Of a stretch of DNA of 64,000 nucleotides, positions 8,909 through 17,439 are shown piece by piece. A model generated the notes under the pieces. It was not told the origin of the DNA. It ran no database searches and saw only the letters and a list, made by a program, of their open reading frames with translations. Both the position numbers and the translations under genes were made by a program. Each line of letters starts with the position of its first letter. The stretch's first letter is position 1. The DNA is from Oscillospiraceae bacterium MB24-C1 (GTDB lineage: Bacteria; Bacillota; Clostridia; Oscillospirales; Ruminococcaceae): the NCBI GenBank assembly GCA_030913685.1, contig CP133187.1, forward strand, positions 2,888,322 through 2,952,321, in the 5' to 3' direction.

Positions 8909-9325
8909 CTAGTTGCATAAAAACTGCTGATTCTGCTGGGTTGTCGTTATATTTATCGATTTCATAAAATCCATATTTGCATAGATCTGAATTGCATCTA
9001 CCATAAAAGGAAATGTATCAAGCCGCATTTGTTTATATCCTATAGCTCTTCCATCTGCAATAATGCGCTCAGTTAGCATCTTCCCAATCTGTAAGCCTCT
9101 ATATTGAGGACGAACATATAGTCGGTTGATTTCACAGACGACTTCATCAATCATACGTAAAGCACCGCAACCAGCTGCTTTTCCATCCACAAACACAATA
9201 TATAACCGTCCAAAGGGTAATCCATATTTATGTTCTATATCTGTAATTTCTTCTTTATAGTTCTGTGATGTAAGGCATATTGCAACATCATTTCCCTTTG
9301 TTAATATATCATCATATAATCTCAT
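8909..9325 (-). CDS. GNAT-family N-acetyltransferase
   Basis: A protein of about 138 aa with the GNAT acetyl-CoA fold. The central strand is 'EINRLYVRPQYRG', followed by the pyrophosphate-loop helix 'LQIGKMLTERIIADGRAIG', then 'KQMRLDTFPFMVDAIQIYANMDF' of the C-terminal half. I chose ATG 9325 because GGAAGG lies upstream; an in-frame GTG three codons earlier is unlikely. The N-terminal part ('YGLPFGRLYIVFVDGKAAGC') fits the usual beta2-beta4 region. The acceptor substrate cannot be predicted. The gene stands alone between the lipoprotein cluster and an IS scar. Confidence 0.85.
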   Translation of the reverse strand: MRLYDDILTKGNDVAICLTSQNYKEEITDIEHKYGLPFGRLYIVFVDGKAAGCGALRMIDEVVCEINRLYVRPQYRGLQIGKMLTERIIADGRAIGYKQMRLDTFPFMVDAIQIYANMDFMKSINITTTQQNQQFLCN

Positions 9326-9539
9326 AATAAGCACCTTCCTATAGCATAGTGCTCCTACTTTTCTGCCAACGCAACTTTACATACTGCACTCGCTTTGTCT
9401 GTTTCAGGTATATCATAAACATAATCCTGCTAATAAAAGTCAAGTGCTATTTTAATAAGAATTTACTTAAAATGAGTATAAGTAAATTGGCCAGACAATT
9501 AACAGCATCTGGCCTGTTGGTAATATTATACTACTTAAT

Positions 9540-9699
9540 TTATTGCGCGTAAACCTCCTTAACCCTTGCGTAATAAATCCTAAGGAACTTGTTTAATACA
9601 GCTATCTTAGCGACTCTTAATGGCTTTCCTTCAGACTCTTTTTTGAGCATATATAAATATACAATAATACGTGGCCCTAGTATATCTCCAACACCCAAT
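9540..9699 (-). pseudogene. C-terminal remnant of an IS110-family transposase
   Basis: Translated leftward, the stretch reads 'VGDILGPRIIVYLYMLKK', then 'KPLRVAKIAVLNKFLRIYYA' and a final 'VKEVYAQ' before a TAA at 9540-9542. The 'KIA-LNKFLRIYYARVKEVY' ending is characteristic of IS110/IS116/IS902 (Transposase_20) proteins. No DEDD domain or upstream part is present, so only about 50 codons of the 3' end survive. Confidence 0.65.
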
Positions 9700-9785
9700 A
9701 AGAGGATGGCTGACTGATTATGTTCCGGATGCGAAATCCAATGAGAAGTACGTCAGGCCATTTAATCTCTTATTATAATAAAAAT

Positions 9786-9830
9786 AAGCACAAGTTTCGA
9801 ACCCTGTACATGGGTTGGATTCTTGTGCTT
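9786..9830. repeat. Nested inverted repeat, terminator-like or element end
   Basis: AAGCACAAG at 9786-9794 pairs with CTTGTGCTT at 9822-9830, and an inner AACCC/GGGTT pair surrounds TGTACA. Runs of A on one side and T on the other fit a bidirectional terminator. It sits beside the IS110 scar, so it may belong to that element. Between this repeat and the nitrilase gene at 10089 I see no gene. Confidence 0.5.
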
Positions 9831-10088
9831 TTATAGTACCAATGAGCAGCTTAAATTGTGCCCGTACTGGTAGATCATAAACATAATGCGAAGCTCAATT
9901 TAGCTAACAACAGCACATCTTATCAATAATGAGAAATTGAGAGAACAATAATTATAAATAAAAATTGTCAGAAAACACAGTATACTAAAAAAGCATCAGA
10001 GCTATTTATTTGAAAAAGGAAAACTATACAAAAAGTACACGGCTGCTCAAATACGTCCAGATACACATTATTTCAAATCGACGCAGCT

Positions 10089-10901
10089 TCAGATGGTATA
10101 GAGTTCCGGTCTCCTGTCTTTAAATGCGGGAAGCTTTTTGCGTATAGCTTTTACGCGATCAAGATCTATGTAGCAAGGTAGTAGTTCAACACACTCCCCA
10201 GCGCAAGCCACCGGCACGCCCATCGGGTCCACGACAACGCTCTCTCCAATGTGGTTGGGGCCTATCTGGTCGCAGGCAACCATATAAACAGTATTCTCAA
10301 TCGCACGCGCCGTAACAAGCGTTCTGAAGTGATGGCTCTTAAGGTCGCCGCGTACCCAAGCCGTCGGCATAATAATGATATCCGCGCCTTTTGAAGCTTG
10401 ATAGCGCGCCACCTCAGGAAAGCGAACCTCATAGCAGACAAATAGGCCGATTCTACCGAATGGTGTATCCACAGGTTCAAAAAAGTCATCACCGGGTTTA
10501 ATATCGTTCGACTCCTTGTAACCGAACGCATCATAAAGATGTGTCTTATGGTAGGAACTAACAATTTCGCCTTTTGCGTTAAGCATGACAGTAGTATTAT
10601 AGTTACGGTCATCGTTAGGGTCATCAGTCTTTTCGTTCATACCAAACACCATCCAGATTCCGTGCTTTTTTGCCAGCGTCTGCATGCCGGCGACAAAAGG
10701 ACCTTCAAGTTTTTGTGCGGTGGAAAGGCGGGTCTGACGGTCGGTGTCAATTGGGAAATGACTCATGAAAACCTCAGGGAACACCATCAGATCCGGCTTA
10801 TAGGCTGCGAGGGCCTTTTCTACCGCTTCTTCAGCGTTCTTAAGGTTCACAGCAGGCTCGCCGTGAGAACTCATCTGTGCAAGAACAAAAGTTGTTGGCA
10901 T
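10089..10901 (-). CDS. Nitrilase-superfamily carbon-nitrogen hydrolase
   Basis: This 270-aa protein has the full catalytic triad of the superfamily: Glu43 in 'MVFPEVF', Lys119 in 'YHKTHLYDAFG', and Cys156 in 'GLFVCYEVRFPE'. Length and motifs fit the omega-amidase/carbamoylase-like branch, which hydrolyses small aliphatic amides such as omega-amides of 2-oxoacids or N-carbamoyl compounds. AAAGGGG precedes ATG 10901. It is the most promoter-distal gene of the leftward catabolic cluster. The nearby aminotransferase fits an omega-amidase role (hydrolysis of the deaminated product of an amide amino acid), but this is inference. Confidence 0.85.
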   Translation of the reverse strand: MPTTFVLAQMSSHGEPAVNLKNAEEAVEKALAAYKPDLMVFPEVFMSHFPIDTDRQTRLSTAQKLEGPFVAGMQTLAKKHGIWMVFGMNEKTDDPNDDRNYNTTVMLNAKGEIVSSYHKTHLYDAFGYKESNDIKPGDDFFEPVDTPFGRIGLFVCYEVRFPEVARYQASKGADIIIMPTAWVRGDLKSHHFRTLVTARAIENTVYMVACDQIGPNHIGESVVVDPMGVPVACAGECVELLPCYIDLDRVKAIRKKLPAFKDRRPELYTI

Positions 10902-11143
10902 ATATTTTCCCCTTTTCTTATAATTTTTTAGTCGTCGAGAAGTTTCGGTGGAAAAAGGTTATAAACAGAGCATGAGCTCCGCATCCTTTGATGGACTGAC
11001 AGATATTTTGAAAGATCACCGACTCAATACTGGCAAAAATAATTTAGCGTACCTACAACTGCTTTCGAACAGAGCCGTGTCAAATTGCACTTAAACTATC
11101 CGCTCAATTGCTTAAGCCGCATGGCACACCAACAAAAAAGCGT

Positions 11144-11872
11144 TTATTGCTCCAAATATCCTTTAATGCAGGCTGCAATTTCCTTAACACCGCGCTCGAC
11201 AGCTATGCGGCCTTTTTCAACTGAGCCCAAAGTAGCGTCACCAATCGTTCCGGTCTTGGTATAGCTACCATATACCACGCTCTTGGTAATGGTGGGCCAC
11301 TGATCGGTATATTCGTTGGGCGAATTGGGTGCCTTTTCCATGTGAACCAGTTCGGGAACGAGAAACATCAAAACCGAGGTTCCCGCCTCGCCGGCGTGAG
11401 CATGCGGGGTTGTATGCTCAAATATGTCGGTGGTAAAGGAAGGGATATACTGCCACCAGCCAATCTGTCCATAACGAATGTCATGCTTGATGCGCATGTC
11501 CTCCATAACCTCGTTAAGCGGCTGAGTGTTGTGAAAGTGTGTATTGATAACAAAGAAGTTCTTAAACCCAAGCCGGACAAACTCTTCAATAATATCGCGG
11601 TAAACGGCAGTGAGTGCGGCGGCTGAAATAGCAATAGTCCCCGGAAAATCAGTGAGGCTTTTGGACTGCCCAACCTCAACACAGGGTGCCACAATACCGT
11701 TAACCTCTTTGGCTACAAGTTCTGAGATTTTTTCTGCGACGAGAATATCGCTGCCCAGCGGCAAGTGGGGGCCATAAACTTCGCACGCACCCGAGGGAAT
11801 GATAATGGTTTTGGCTGTTTTGCTGCGCTCCGAAAATTCAGTCCACGACATGTTTTTAAGCTTGTATTCCAT
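11144..11872 (-). CDS. Creatininase-family amidohydrolase
   Basis: A 242-aa protein of the creatininase fold. The metal-binding N-terminal motif is 'IIPSGACEVYGPHLPLGSD' (residues ~24-42), where many homologues have 'EQHGPHLPLGTD'. Later come 'INTHFHNT' and the glycine-rich 'HAHAGEAGTSVLMFL', which supply the remaining His/Glu ligands. The family includes creatininase, formamide deformylases and MftE, all acting on amide bonds with Zn or Mn. AGAGGTAG precedes ATG 11872. Its place between an aminotransferase and a nitrilase homologue suggests it opens or trims an amide in the same pathway. The substitution of the usual Glu-Gln-His by Glu-Val-Tyr deserves checking before an activity is assumed. 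Confidence 0.85.
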   Translation of the reverse strand: MEYKLKNMSWTEFSERSKTAKTIIIPSGACEVYGPHLPLGSDILVAEKISELVAKEVNGIVAPCVEVGQSKSLTDFPGTIAISAAALTAVYRDIIEEFVRLGFKNFFVINTHFHNTQPLNEVMEDMRIKHDIRYGQIGWWQYIPSFTTDIFEHTTPHAHAGEAGTSVLMFLVPELVHMEKAPNSPNEYTDQWPTITKSVVYGSYTKTGTIGDATLGSVEKGRIAVERGVKEIAACIKGYLEQ

Positions 11873-11931
11873 AATTAATCTACCTCTTTTTACAACTGAT
11901 GTAAAGAATCCGAGTCAGTAAAATTAATTTA

Positions 11932-13131
11932 TTAATTCTCACCTCTTTTATTGTACTGTTCAACAGCAAGCCCCAATAACTCCATTGCTCTGGCAAGATC
12001 GCTACAGTTTAATACGTAGGCTATGCGAATCTCATTCTGGCCTTTTCCCGGAGTAGCGTAAAAGCCAGCGCCGGGCGCAAATATAACAGTCTCGTTGTTA
12101 TCGCTGAATTCTGTCAATAGCCAGAGCATAAACTGCTCGGCATTGTCGATGGGTAGCTTTGCCATCATATAAAAAGCGCCCTGCGGCTCGACGCAGACCA
12201 CACCAGGAATTTTGCGAATGCCTTCATATACGGTATCGCGGCGTTTCTTATATTCCTTACAGATTGGTGAAAAGTAGTTGGGCCCGACATGATATAAAGC
12301 AGCAGCGGCAAGCTGTTCCAGCGTTGCAACAGATAAGCGCGCCTGACAAAGTTTTAGAACATTTTTTTGAAGCTCCCTGTTTCGGGATATTAAGCAGCCG
12401 ACGCGGGAACCGCAGGCTGAAAAGCGCTTGGATACGGAATCTATAATGATTGCATTATCTGCAATATCATCAAACTGGCCAATTGATGTGATTTTTTCTC
12501 CACCATACACAAATTCACGGTAGACCTCATCTGCTATAAGAAATAAATCGTGCGATTTTGCAATATCTGCAAGTATTCGTAATTCTTTCTCAGATAAAAC
12601 AACTCCGGTAGGGTTGCCTGGGTTGGTGAACATAAGTGCGCGGGTATTCGGGGTTATGAGACTTTCGATTTTTGCCCTGTCCACATAACGATACCCCTTT
12701 TCCGGCGATGTCGGAATTGGCACTACCTTCGCTCCGGTCGTGTTCGTAAAGGTATTATAGTTTGGATAAAATGGCTCGGGAATTAAAATTTCATCACCGT
12801 CATCAAGAATAGCATTGAGCGTAAACCAAAGCGCTTCTGAGCCTCCGGCGGTGATAATGATTTCATCTTCTTTGTAGTGGCAGCCAAGACCAGCATAGTA
12901 TGTCTGAATCGCATTGATTAGTGAGGGTATTCCAGGGGAAGGTGCATACGCCAAAACAGGATCACTAAAGGTTTTACATACGTCAAAGTACGCCTCCGGG
13001 GTTTTTATGTCCGGCTGTCCAATATTTAAATTGTATATTTTTACACCGCGTTTCTGCAGTTCCACCTGATAGGGATAGAATTTGCGGATAGGGCTGGGGT
13101 TGCATCTTTGAATTTTGCTAGAAAATCTCAA
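11932..13131 (-). CDS. PLP-dependent aminotransferase, class I/II (AspC-like)
   Basis: This 399-aa fold-type I aminotransferase shows 'NPGNPTG' at residues ~170-176, 'IADEVYREFVYGG' at ~199-211 with the PLP-contacting Asp-x-x-Tyr, and Lys235 in 'DSVSKRFSACGSRVG' as the Schiff-base lysine. 'AGGSEALWFTLNAI' is the cofactor phosphate loop. It starts with TTG 13131; a GGAAAGGAAG stretch lies somewhat far upstream (about 12 bases), so the start is less certain than the identity. Within the cluster it probably interconverts an amino acid and a 2-oxoacid produced or used by the RraA-like and amidase enzymes. Confidence 0.88.
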   Translation of the reverse strand: MRFSSKIQRCNPSPIRKFYPYQVELQKRGVKIYNLNIGQPDIKTPEAYFDVCKTFSDPVLAYAPSPGIPSLINAIQTYYAGLGCHYKEDEIIITAGGSEALWFTLNAILDDGDEILIPEPFYPNYNTFTNTTGAKVVPIPTSPEKGYRYVDRAKIESLITPNTRALMFTNPGNPTGVVLSEKELRILADIAKSHDLFLIADEVYREFVYGGEKITSIGQFDDIADNAIIIDSVSKRFSACGSRVGCLISRNRELQKNVLKLCQARLSVATLEQLAAAALYHVGPNYFSPICKEYKKRRDTVYEGIRKIPGVVCVEPQGAFYMMAKLPIDNAEQFMLWLLTEFSDNNETVIFAPGAGFYATPGKGQNEIRIAYVLNCSDLARAMELLGLAVEQYNKRGEN

Positions 13132-13263
13132 ACGAAAGCACTTCCTTTCCTATTTTTTCCCTTAAAACCCGACATCTTAGCTGCAGATTTTCAAGGGCAT
13201 ATTGCCAGCCACTTTCTTGTTTTCAACTGACAATACTTAAATTCATAAATTGGCATACATAAG

Positions 13264-13899
13264 CTAAAGCTGTTTGACCATCGAGTGCAAACCGGGGAAA
13301 TAATCAGACATCTGTTTACCTGCGCAGAATTCTTCTTTCATTTTAGCCTCGTTTATATTGGCTTTTTCGGCTTTTACAAGCAGATCTTCCAGCCGATCTG
13401 GTGGGATGACTATCACGCCGTCAGCATCACCAAATATAATATCTCCCGGGGTTACCGCCGCCCCTCCGCATTGCACCGGCACATTATAGAGCCCATTTTG
13501 GCATAGAAGGTTTGTCGTTATTGGCGAAAAGCCTTTGCAAAAAACCGGGAACTCCAGTTCTTCAATACCAATGCTGTCCGTCGCCATACCATCGATAACG
13601 ATGCCGGCAATGCCGTTGAGCTGCGCTACCAGCGCGACTACATCGCCGCAACAGGCATGTACCGACTCCTCGCCTCTGTCTACCACAATAACGGACCCGG
13701 GCTTAGCGTGCTCTATAGCATAATAAAGCATTGCATTGTCGTTTCCACCCATCCAGACCGTCACGGCTGGCCCTGCTATCTTTGCCTTTTGAAAAACAGG
13801 TTTGATTGAAGGGCTCATATAGCCGTTCTGAATGTAATGACCAATTTGCGCGGGATCAACACACATCATTCTTTCATACAATTCCTTCGTAAATTCCAT
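13264..13899 (-). CDS. RraA-like protein (HMG/CHA aldolase or oxaloacetate decarboxylase family)
   Basis: A protein of about 211 aa with the RraA fold: 'KIAGPAVTV', then 'AKPGSVIVVDRG', then 'AQLNGIAGIVIDGMATDS' with the conserved Asp, and 'GDIIFGDADGVIVIPPDRL', the most conserved C-terminal signature. Many members are class II aldolases or decarboxylases cleaving 4-hydroxy-4-methyl-2-oxoglutarate or oxaloacetate, while true RraA regulates RNase E. Firmicute members next to catabolic genes are likely enzymes. The longest frame starts at 13914, but that ATG lies in the GGAGGAGG ribosome binding site; ATG 13899 is well placed. Confidence 0.83.
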   Translation of the reverse strand: MEFTKELYERMMCVDPAQIGHYIQNGYMSPSIKPVFQKAKIAGPAVTVWMGGNDNAMLYYAIEHAKPGSVIVVDRGEESVHACCGDVVALVAQLNGIAGIVIDGMATDSIGIEELEFPVFCKGFSPITTNLLCQNGLYNVPVQCGGAAVTPGDIIFGDADGVIVIPPDRLEDLLVKAEKANINEAKMKEEFCAGKQMSDYFPGLHSMVKQL

Positions 13900-14063
13900 A
13901 GGAACCTCCTCCATTTTTTAGCATTATCAGATGATAATCTTATGCATCATCGAATCAAAAGCTCTGCGACGTATCCGATATAAGGCCTAAAAATAATCGG
14001 GGTACATTACAGCAATTTGAAAAAACAGTATCAGCCACCACAAGCAGCATTGTGTCAGATTTC

Positions 14064-14104
14064 TTCTGCGGCCTGCATGGGGAATCCCCATGCAGGCCGC
14101 AGAA
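14064..14104. repeat. 41-base near-perfect palindrome between esterase and RraA genes
   Basis: Arms of 20 bases (14064-14083 and 14085-14104) are perfect complements with a GGGGAATCCCC centre. There is no proper T-run on either side, so it could be a terminator, an mRNA-stabilising hairpin or an operator. It sits in the 216-base gap between the leftward esterase and RraA-like genes and would separate the cluster into two expression units. Confidence 0.65.
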
Positions 14105-14115
14105 AAAGAGCTAGA

Positions 14116-14925
14116 TTATCTGTCAACGCAATCCTGGAACACCCAGCGTAATGCGTCAGGGAAACGTCGTTTCCATTCCGACAGACGGTGAACACCGCCG
14201 GGATAGATATTATATTGTATATGATCCTCCGGTACACCGTGAGAGAGAAAAGCATTGTGGATATTTGCTGCGCCATCGAGAAACTCCTGTTTCTCGGTCA
14301 TACGACCCTGTTCCTCGGTACCCACATCAAGATAAAAGTACTTTATGTGGCTGTAATCAGCTTCATCCAGGACTGTTTCAAGATGATCCATCCAGATACA
14401 GGCGGCAGGACTCATAGCAATGGCCCTGCTGAAAAATTCGGGATATTTCAACAGTGCGTATAGACTATTGAGCGCCCCAGTGCTACTGCCGCAAATGGCA
14501 GTGTGTGCCGCGTCGGACAGGGTACGGTAACTGCGGTCTATCATTGGCTTTAACGTGCCAGTCAACCATGCAAGATAAGAGATACCCTCGCCTTCTATCC
14601 GGCTTTCAAACGTCTTTCCGGCAGGAACGTCAAAATCCTTGGTAAAAGGAGAATACTGCGCGGTGCGCTCAGCAGAGTTATTCGGGCAAGCAATGGCGAC
14701 AATAATGACCTGTGGTAATGAAAAACTATATCGACGATAGTACCGGGCATACTCCAGACTGTCCTTTTCAGGAAAATCTTCCTTGTCAAACACATATTGC
14801 CCGTCATTCATATACAACACCGGATATCTTTGCTGTGTGGTTTCGTATCCGTCCGGTAACATGACTCGGACGGTCACATCCCGTTCAAGCGGTCCGATAA
14901 CGGTGTTGATTTTTTCTATTTGCAT
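14116..14925 (-). CDS. Alpha/beta-hydrolase esterase (enterochelin esterase / esterase D-like)
   Basis: A 269-aa protein of the putative-esterase (Fes/YbbA) family. 'RYPVLYMNDGQYVFDK' near residue 33 is the oxyanion-hole strand. The nucleophile elbow is 'ICGSSTGALNS' with Ser148, the acid is likely Asp200 in 'FYLDVGTEE', and His246 in 'GGVHRLSEW' completes the triad. It has no signal peptide, so it is cytoplasmic. It starts at ATG 14925, 24 bases after the transporter stop, so the two are co-transcribed. It may hydrolyse an ester of the acid imported by the 2-hydroxycarboxylate carrier. Confidence 0.85.
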   Translation of the reverse strand: MQIEKINTVIGPLERDVTVRVMLPDGYETTQQRYPVLYMNDGQYVFDKEDFPEKDSLEYARYYRRYSFSLPQVIIVAIACPNNSAERTAQYSPFTKDFDVPAGKTFESRIEGEGISYLAWLTGTLKPMIDRSYRTLSDAAHTAICGSSTGALNSLYALLKYPEFFSRAIAMSPAACIWMDHLETVLDEADYSHIKYFYLDVGTEEQGRMTEKQEFLDGAANIHNAFLSHGVPEDHIQYNIYPGGVHRLSEWKRRFPDALRWVFQDCVDR

Positions 14926-14949
14926 GTTATAAGTATCCTTTCGTGGCTT

Positions 14950-16251
14950 TTACAATAGTATCCGCACCAGAATCCCCTGAAGAATCAGGACCATCGCGCC
15001 GCCCAAACGAGAAGAGATCTGCGCAAAGGGCATCAAATTCATACGTTCGGAAGCTGAAAGAATAGCGACATCGCCCGCGCCGCCCACGTTAGACATGCAC
15101 AATCCCGCCGTGATGGCTGATTCTATAAAGAAAAACTTGACTAGCATTCCAACAAGCCCTGCGCCAATTACTGCGCCGATGACAACAAACAGGCAAACGG
15201 CGAAGAAGCCAGGCGTAAGAATAGAAATCAGTTCGCCAATGTTAACCATGGTTAGGCCAACGCCTGCCATCATGGTGATGGTGAATACAGAGGAAAGAAA
15301 TTTGTACCACTGAATAGCGGCATATTCCAGCTTTTGAGGAATTACGCCGGAAATTTTAGCGATAGCGGTGATACCGATAACGAAAGCATAATAGTGTACC
15401 GAGGGAACAAAGCTGCCGGCGACCTTGCCCAGAATGAACAACGAACAGGCAACCAGAAGACCAATACCCAAATCTTGCAAGGAGAACTTATAATCATATG
15501 CGGCCTCTGTGTCTTTAAGATCGTAACCTTTCATCAAAACGCCTTCGCCCGAAAGAGCAGTAAACTTTTTGCCCACAGCGTTGATAATGGCAGCTAAAAA
15601 CAGCGAAGTGATACCGCCGACCGTAACCGAAGGATAGATGCGCGAAAACACGATGTCCTTGTCCAAGACCATGGCCTCAGAATAAATTTCAGACAGGGGA
15701 ATGGCACCGCCACCTGTACCGCCGCCCATGATGGGGCCTGCGATATAAAGCAGCGTATCTTTCCAACCAATGCCGACAATTTCGCCGGCAATGGCGCCAA
15801 AAGCATATGCAAAAAAGATGCCGCCGACAAGCGGTACAAAGTAACGTAGCCCTGCCGAAATCAGCAATTTACGATTCATACCCAAAATGCTGCCGCAGAT
15901 GAGGCCGCAAATGTAAAAGGTAATAAAGTTGGTACTGCCGCCGATAAAACCGCTTGCAGTATCCAGAAGATTCTGAGGCCATACGCCTAAAAATTTAAGG
16001 ATGCCGAGGCCTAATGCCACCATGAACATACCACCGACGGATTTTCTAATAAACGGGATATTTACGCCGAGGAAATACATAATGTGTCCAAGGACCATGC
16101 AGACGGCAAAACCGCCAATCATATCCTTTGGCAGCAGACCCATCCAGGCCGAACTAAGTACAATGATTGCACAGATGCCAAACCATAGCGGCGGCATACC
16201 CATAACATGATCCATAAACAGCTTGGATTGTTTGTTTTCTACAGTGATCAT
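14950..16251 (-). CDS. 2-hydroxycarboxylate transporter family (2-HCT; CitS/MleP-like) carrier
   Basis: A 433-aa, about 11-TM carrier. Two glycine-rich re-entrant loops typical of the 2-HCT family are visible: 'IMGGGTGGGAIPLSEIYS' in the first half and 'CMSNVGGAGDVAILSASERM' in the second. The C-terminal 'FAQISSRLGGAMVLI' includes the conserved Arg region that binds the hydroxycarboxylate. Known members exchange or symport citrate, malate or lactate with Na+ or H+. ATG 16251 has AAAGGAAC upstream; the longer frame from 16275 includes the ribosome binding site. It gives the cluster a likely substrate class, 2-hydroxy- or 2-oxo-carboxylates. Confidence 0.88.
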   Translation of the reverse strand: MITVENKQSKLFMDHVMGMPPLWFGICAIIVLSSAWMGLLPKDMIGGFAVCMVLGHIMYFLGVNIPFIRKSVGGMFMVALGLGILKFLGVWPQNLLDTASGFIGGSTNFITFYICGLICGSILGMNRKLLISAGLRYFVPLVGGIFFAYAFGAIAGEIVGIGWKDTLLYIAGPIMGGGTGGGAIPLSEIYSEAMVLDKDIVFSRIYPSVTVGGITSLFLAAIINAVGKKFTALSGEGVLMKGYDLKDTEAAYDYKFSLQDLGIGLLVACSLFILGKVAGSFVPSVHYYAFVIGITAIAKISGVIPQKLEYAAIQWYKFLSSVFTITMMAGVGLTMVNIGELISILTPGFFAVCLFVVIGAVIGAGLVGMLVKFFFIESAITAGLCMSNVGGAGDVAILSASERMNLMPFAQISSRLGGAMVLILQGILVRILL

Positions 16252-16419
16252 TTTCCTGTTCCTTTCTAACTGCATAGCATATTGTTTAAGCCGATCTATT
16301 TATAATTGCCCACCTGATGCTTTTATTTTCGCCGCCAGTGTTAAATTCCCCCTTTCCTTTCAACGGCATTGAATGATAGAGCCTTATCACAATTCTTAAA
16401 AACATCTAGCGGATATGCG

Positions 16420-17439
16420 CTATTTTATTTTGACGTCTAAAATGGCATTAAAACCTGATTCCAGCGTGGCACAAAGCACTTTAGCAGCGTGCACGACATC
16501 TTGTGGGCAATAGCACTCCTGTGCAGTATGATAGCCTAAAACGGGGATGGCCAGCTCTCCGGCAGCTACCCCACCGCGGGAAAGCTGGACACAAACCTCG
16601 TTGGGCAGCACTGCCCCGGTCTCATTAACTTTATACTGACAAGTAATATCGGCTTTTTCAGCTCCTTGCCAAAGTGCATCTATGATTTCAGCATTCCAGA
16701 CTGCGTATTCATTCTTATAAGCAATTGCAGGACCCATAGAGGGTCGCAAGGTTGCATCAATTGCTTGCGCTGCCGCAAGACGGATGTAGGCATAGGGTTC
16801 CAGATTGTAAACAGCGCTTCTGATACCGCGAAATCCCACCTCTGATTGCACAGAAAACACAAAGTAAAGGTCGTTTGGGCAGAAATCAAGCTGCTGCATA
16901 GTCAATATCGCTGTCATGGCACCGCAAACGCCCGATAAATGAGGCGCTTGCACCAGGCCGTCCTCCTGTGTCACAACGCGCTGCTTGAACACCGCTGGGG
17001 TACCTACATTGGGAAGCACCTGTTGGACGCAATCATTACAAACATCAGGGCAGAGGAACATATCATGGCAGCTCTGCTTTTCTGGGGCAGGTGTTTTTTC
17101 ACTGGTGCGCAGTTGGATCTCAGCGCAAGTACCGCCTTCCAGTTGCACCTTCTCACCTGAAAGCAAATCGATATTGTGATTCCCTAACGGGACAAAAGAG
17201 ATTTTACCACTGCCGTCCACGCCACTGACCACAAATCCAATAGTATCCATCTGAGCATCGATAACGATTTTAGGGCCGCTTCCTTTGCGGCGACAGATCA
17301 GATTCCCCAGTGTATCTATGCTGATTTCGTCTGCATAGGGCTGCAGCAACCGGACCAGCGTGGCACGCAGATTATCCTCGAAGCCCGAGGGTCCGACCCC
17401 TTGGAGTAATTCATTTTGTAAAGTTGTCAAATTATACAT
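16420..17439 (-). CDS. Degenerate M42-family aminopeptidase homologue, probably catalytically inactive
   Basis: A 339-aa protein collinear with M42 glutamyl aminopeptidases ('GVGPSGFEDNLR', 'SIDTLGNLICRRKGSGPKI'). The metal site is eroded: 'DAQMDTIG' has Gln63 where the family has His. 'HLSGVCGA' replaces the 'ALDDRAG' motif with its bridging Asp. 'SVQSEVGFRG' has Ser-Glu for Glu-Glu, losing the catalytic base, and 'RLAAAQAID' lacks the next Asp. The C-terminal His in 'GYHTAQECY' remains. It contains an unusual cysteine-rich insert ('CHDMFLCPDVCNDCV'). ATG 17439 overlaps the upstream gene's stop by 8 bases, implying coupled translation. It may be a regulatory or structural subunit of a mixed M42 oligomer. 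Confidence 0.78.
   Translation of the reverse strand: MYNLTTLQNELLQGVGPSGFEDNLRATLVRLLQPYADEISIDTLGNLICRRKGSGPKIVIDAQMDTIGFVVSGVDGSGKISFVPLGNHNIDLLSGEKVQLEGGTCAEIQLRTSEKTPAPEKQSCHDMFLCPDVCNDCVQQVLPNVGTPAVFKQRVVTQEDGLVQAPHLSGVCGAMTAILTMQQLDFCPNDLYFVFSVQSEVGFRGIRSAVYNLEPYAYIRLAAAQAIDATLRPSMGPAIAYKNEYAVWNAEIIDALWQGAEKADITCQYKVNETGAVLPNEVCVQLSRGGVAAGELAIPVLGYHTAQECYCPQDVVHAAKVLCATLESGFNAILDVKIK

Noticed and set aside
9349..9552. Rightward 67-codon frame with hydrophobic composition
   Set aside because: It lies opposite the IS110 remnant, has no ribosome binding site and no family resemblance.
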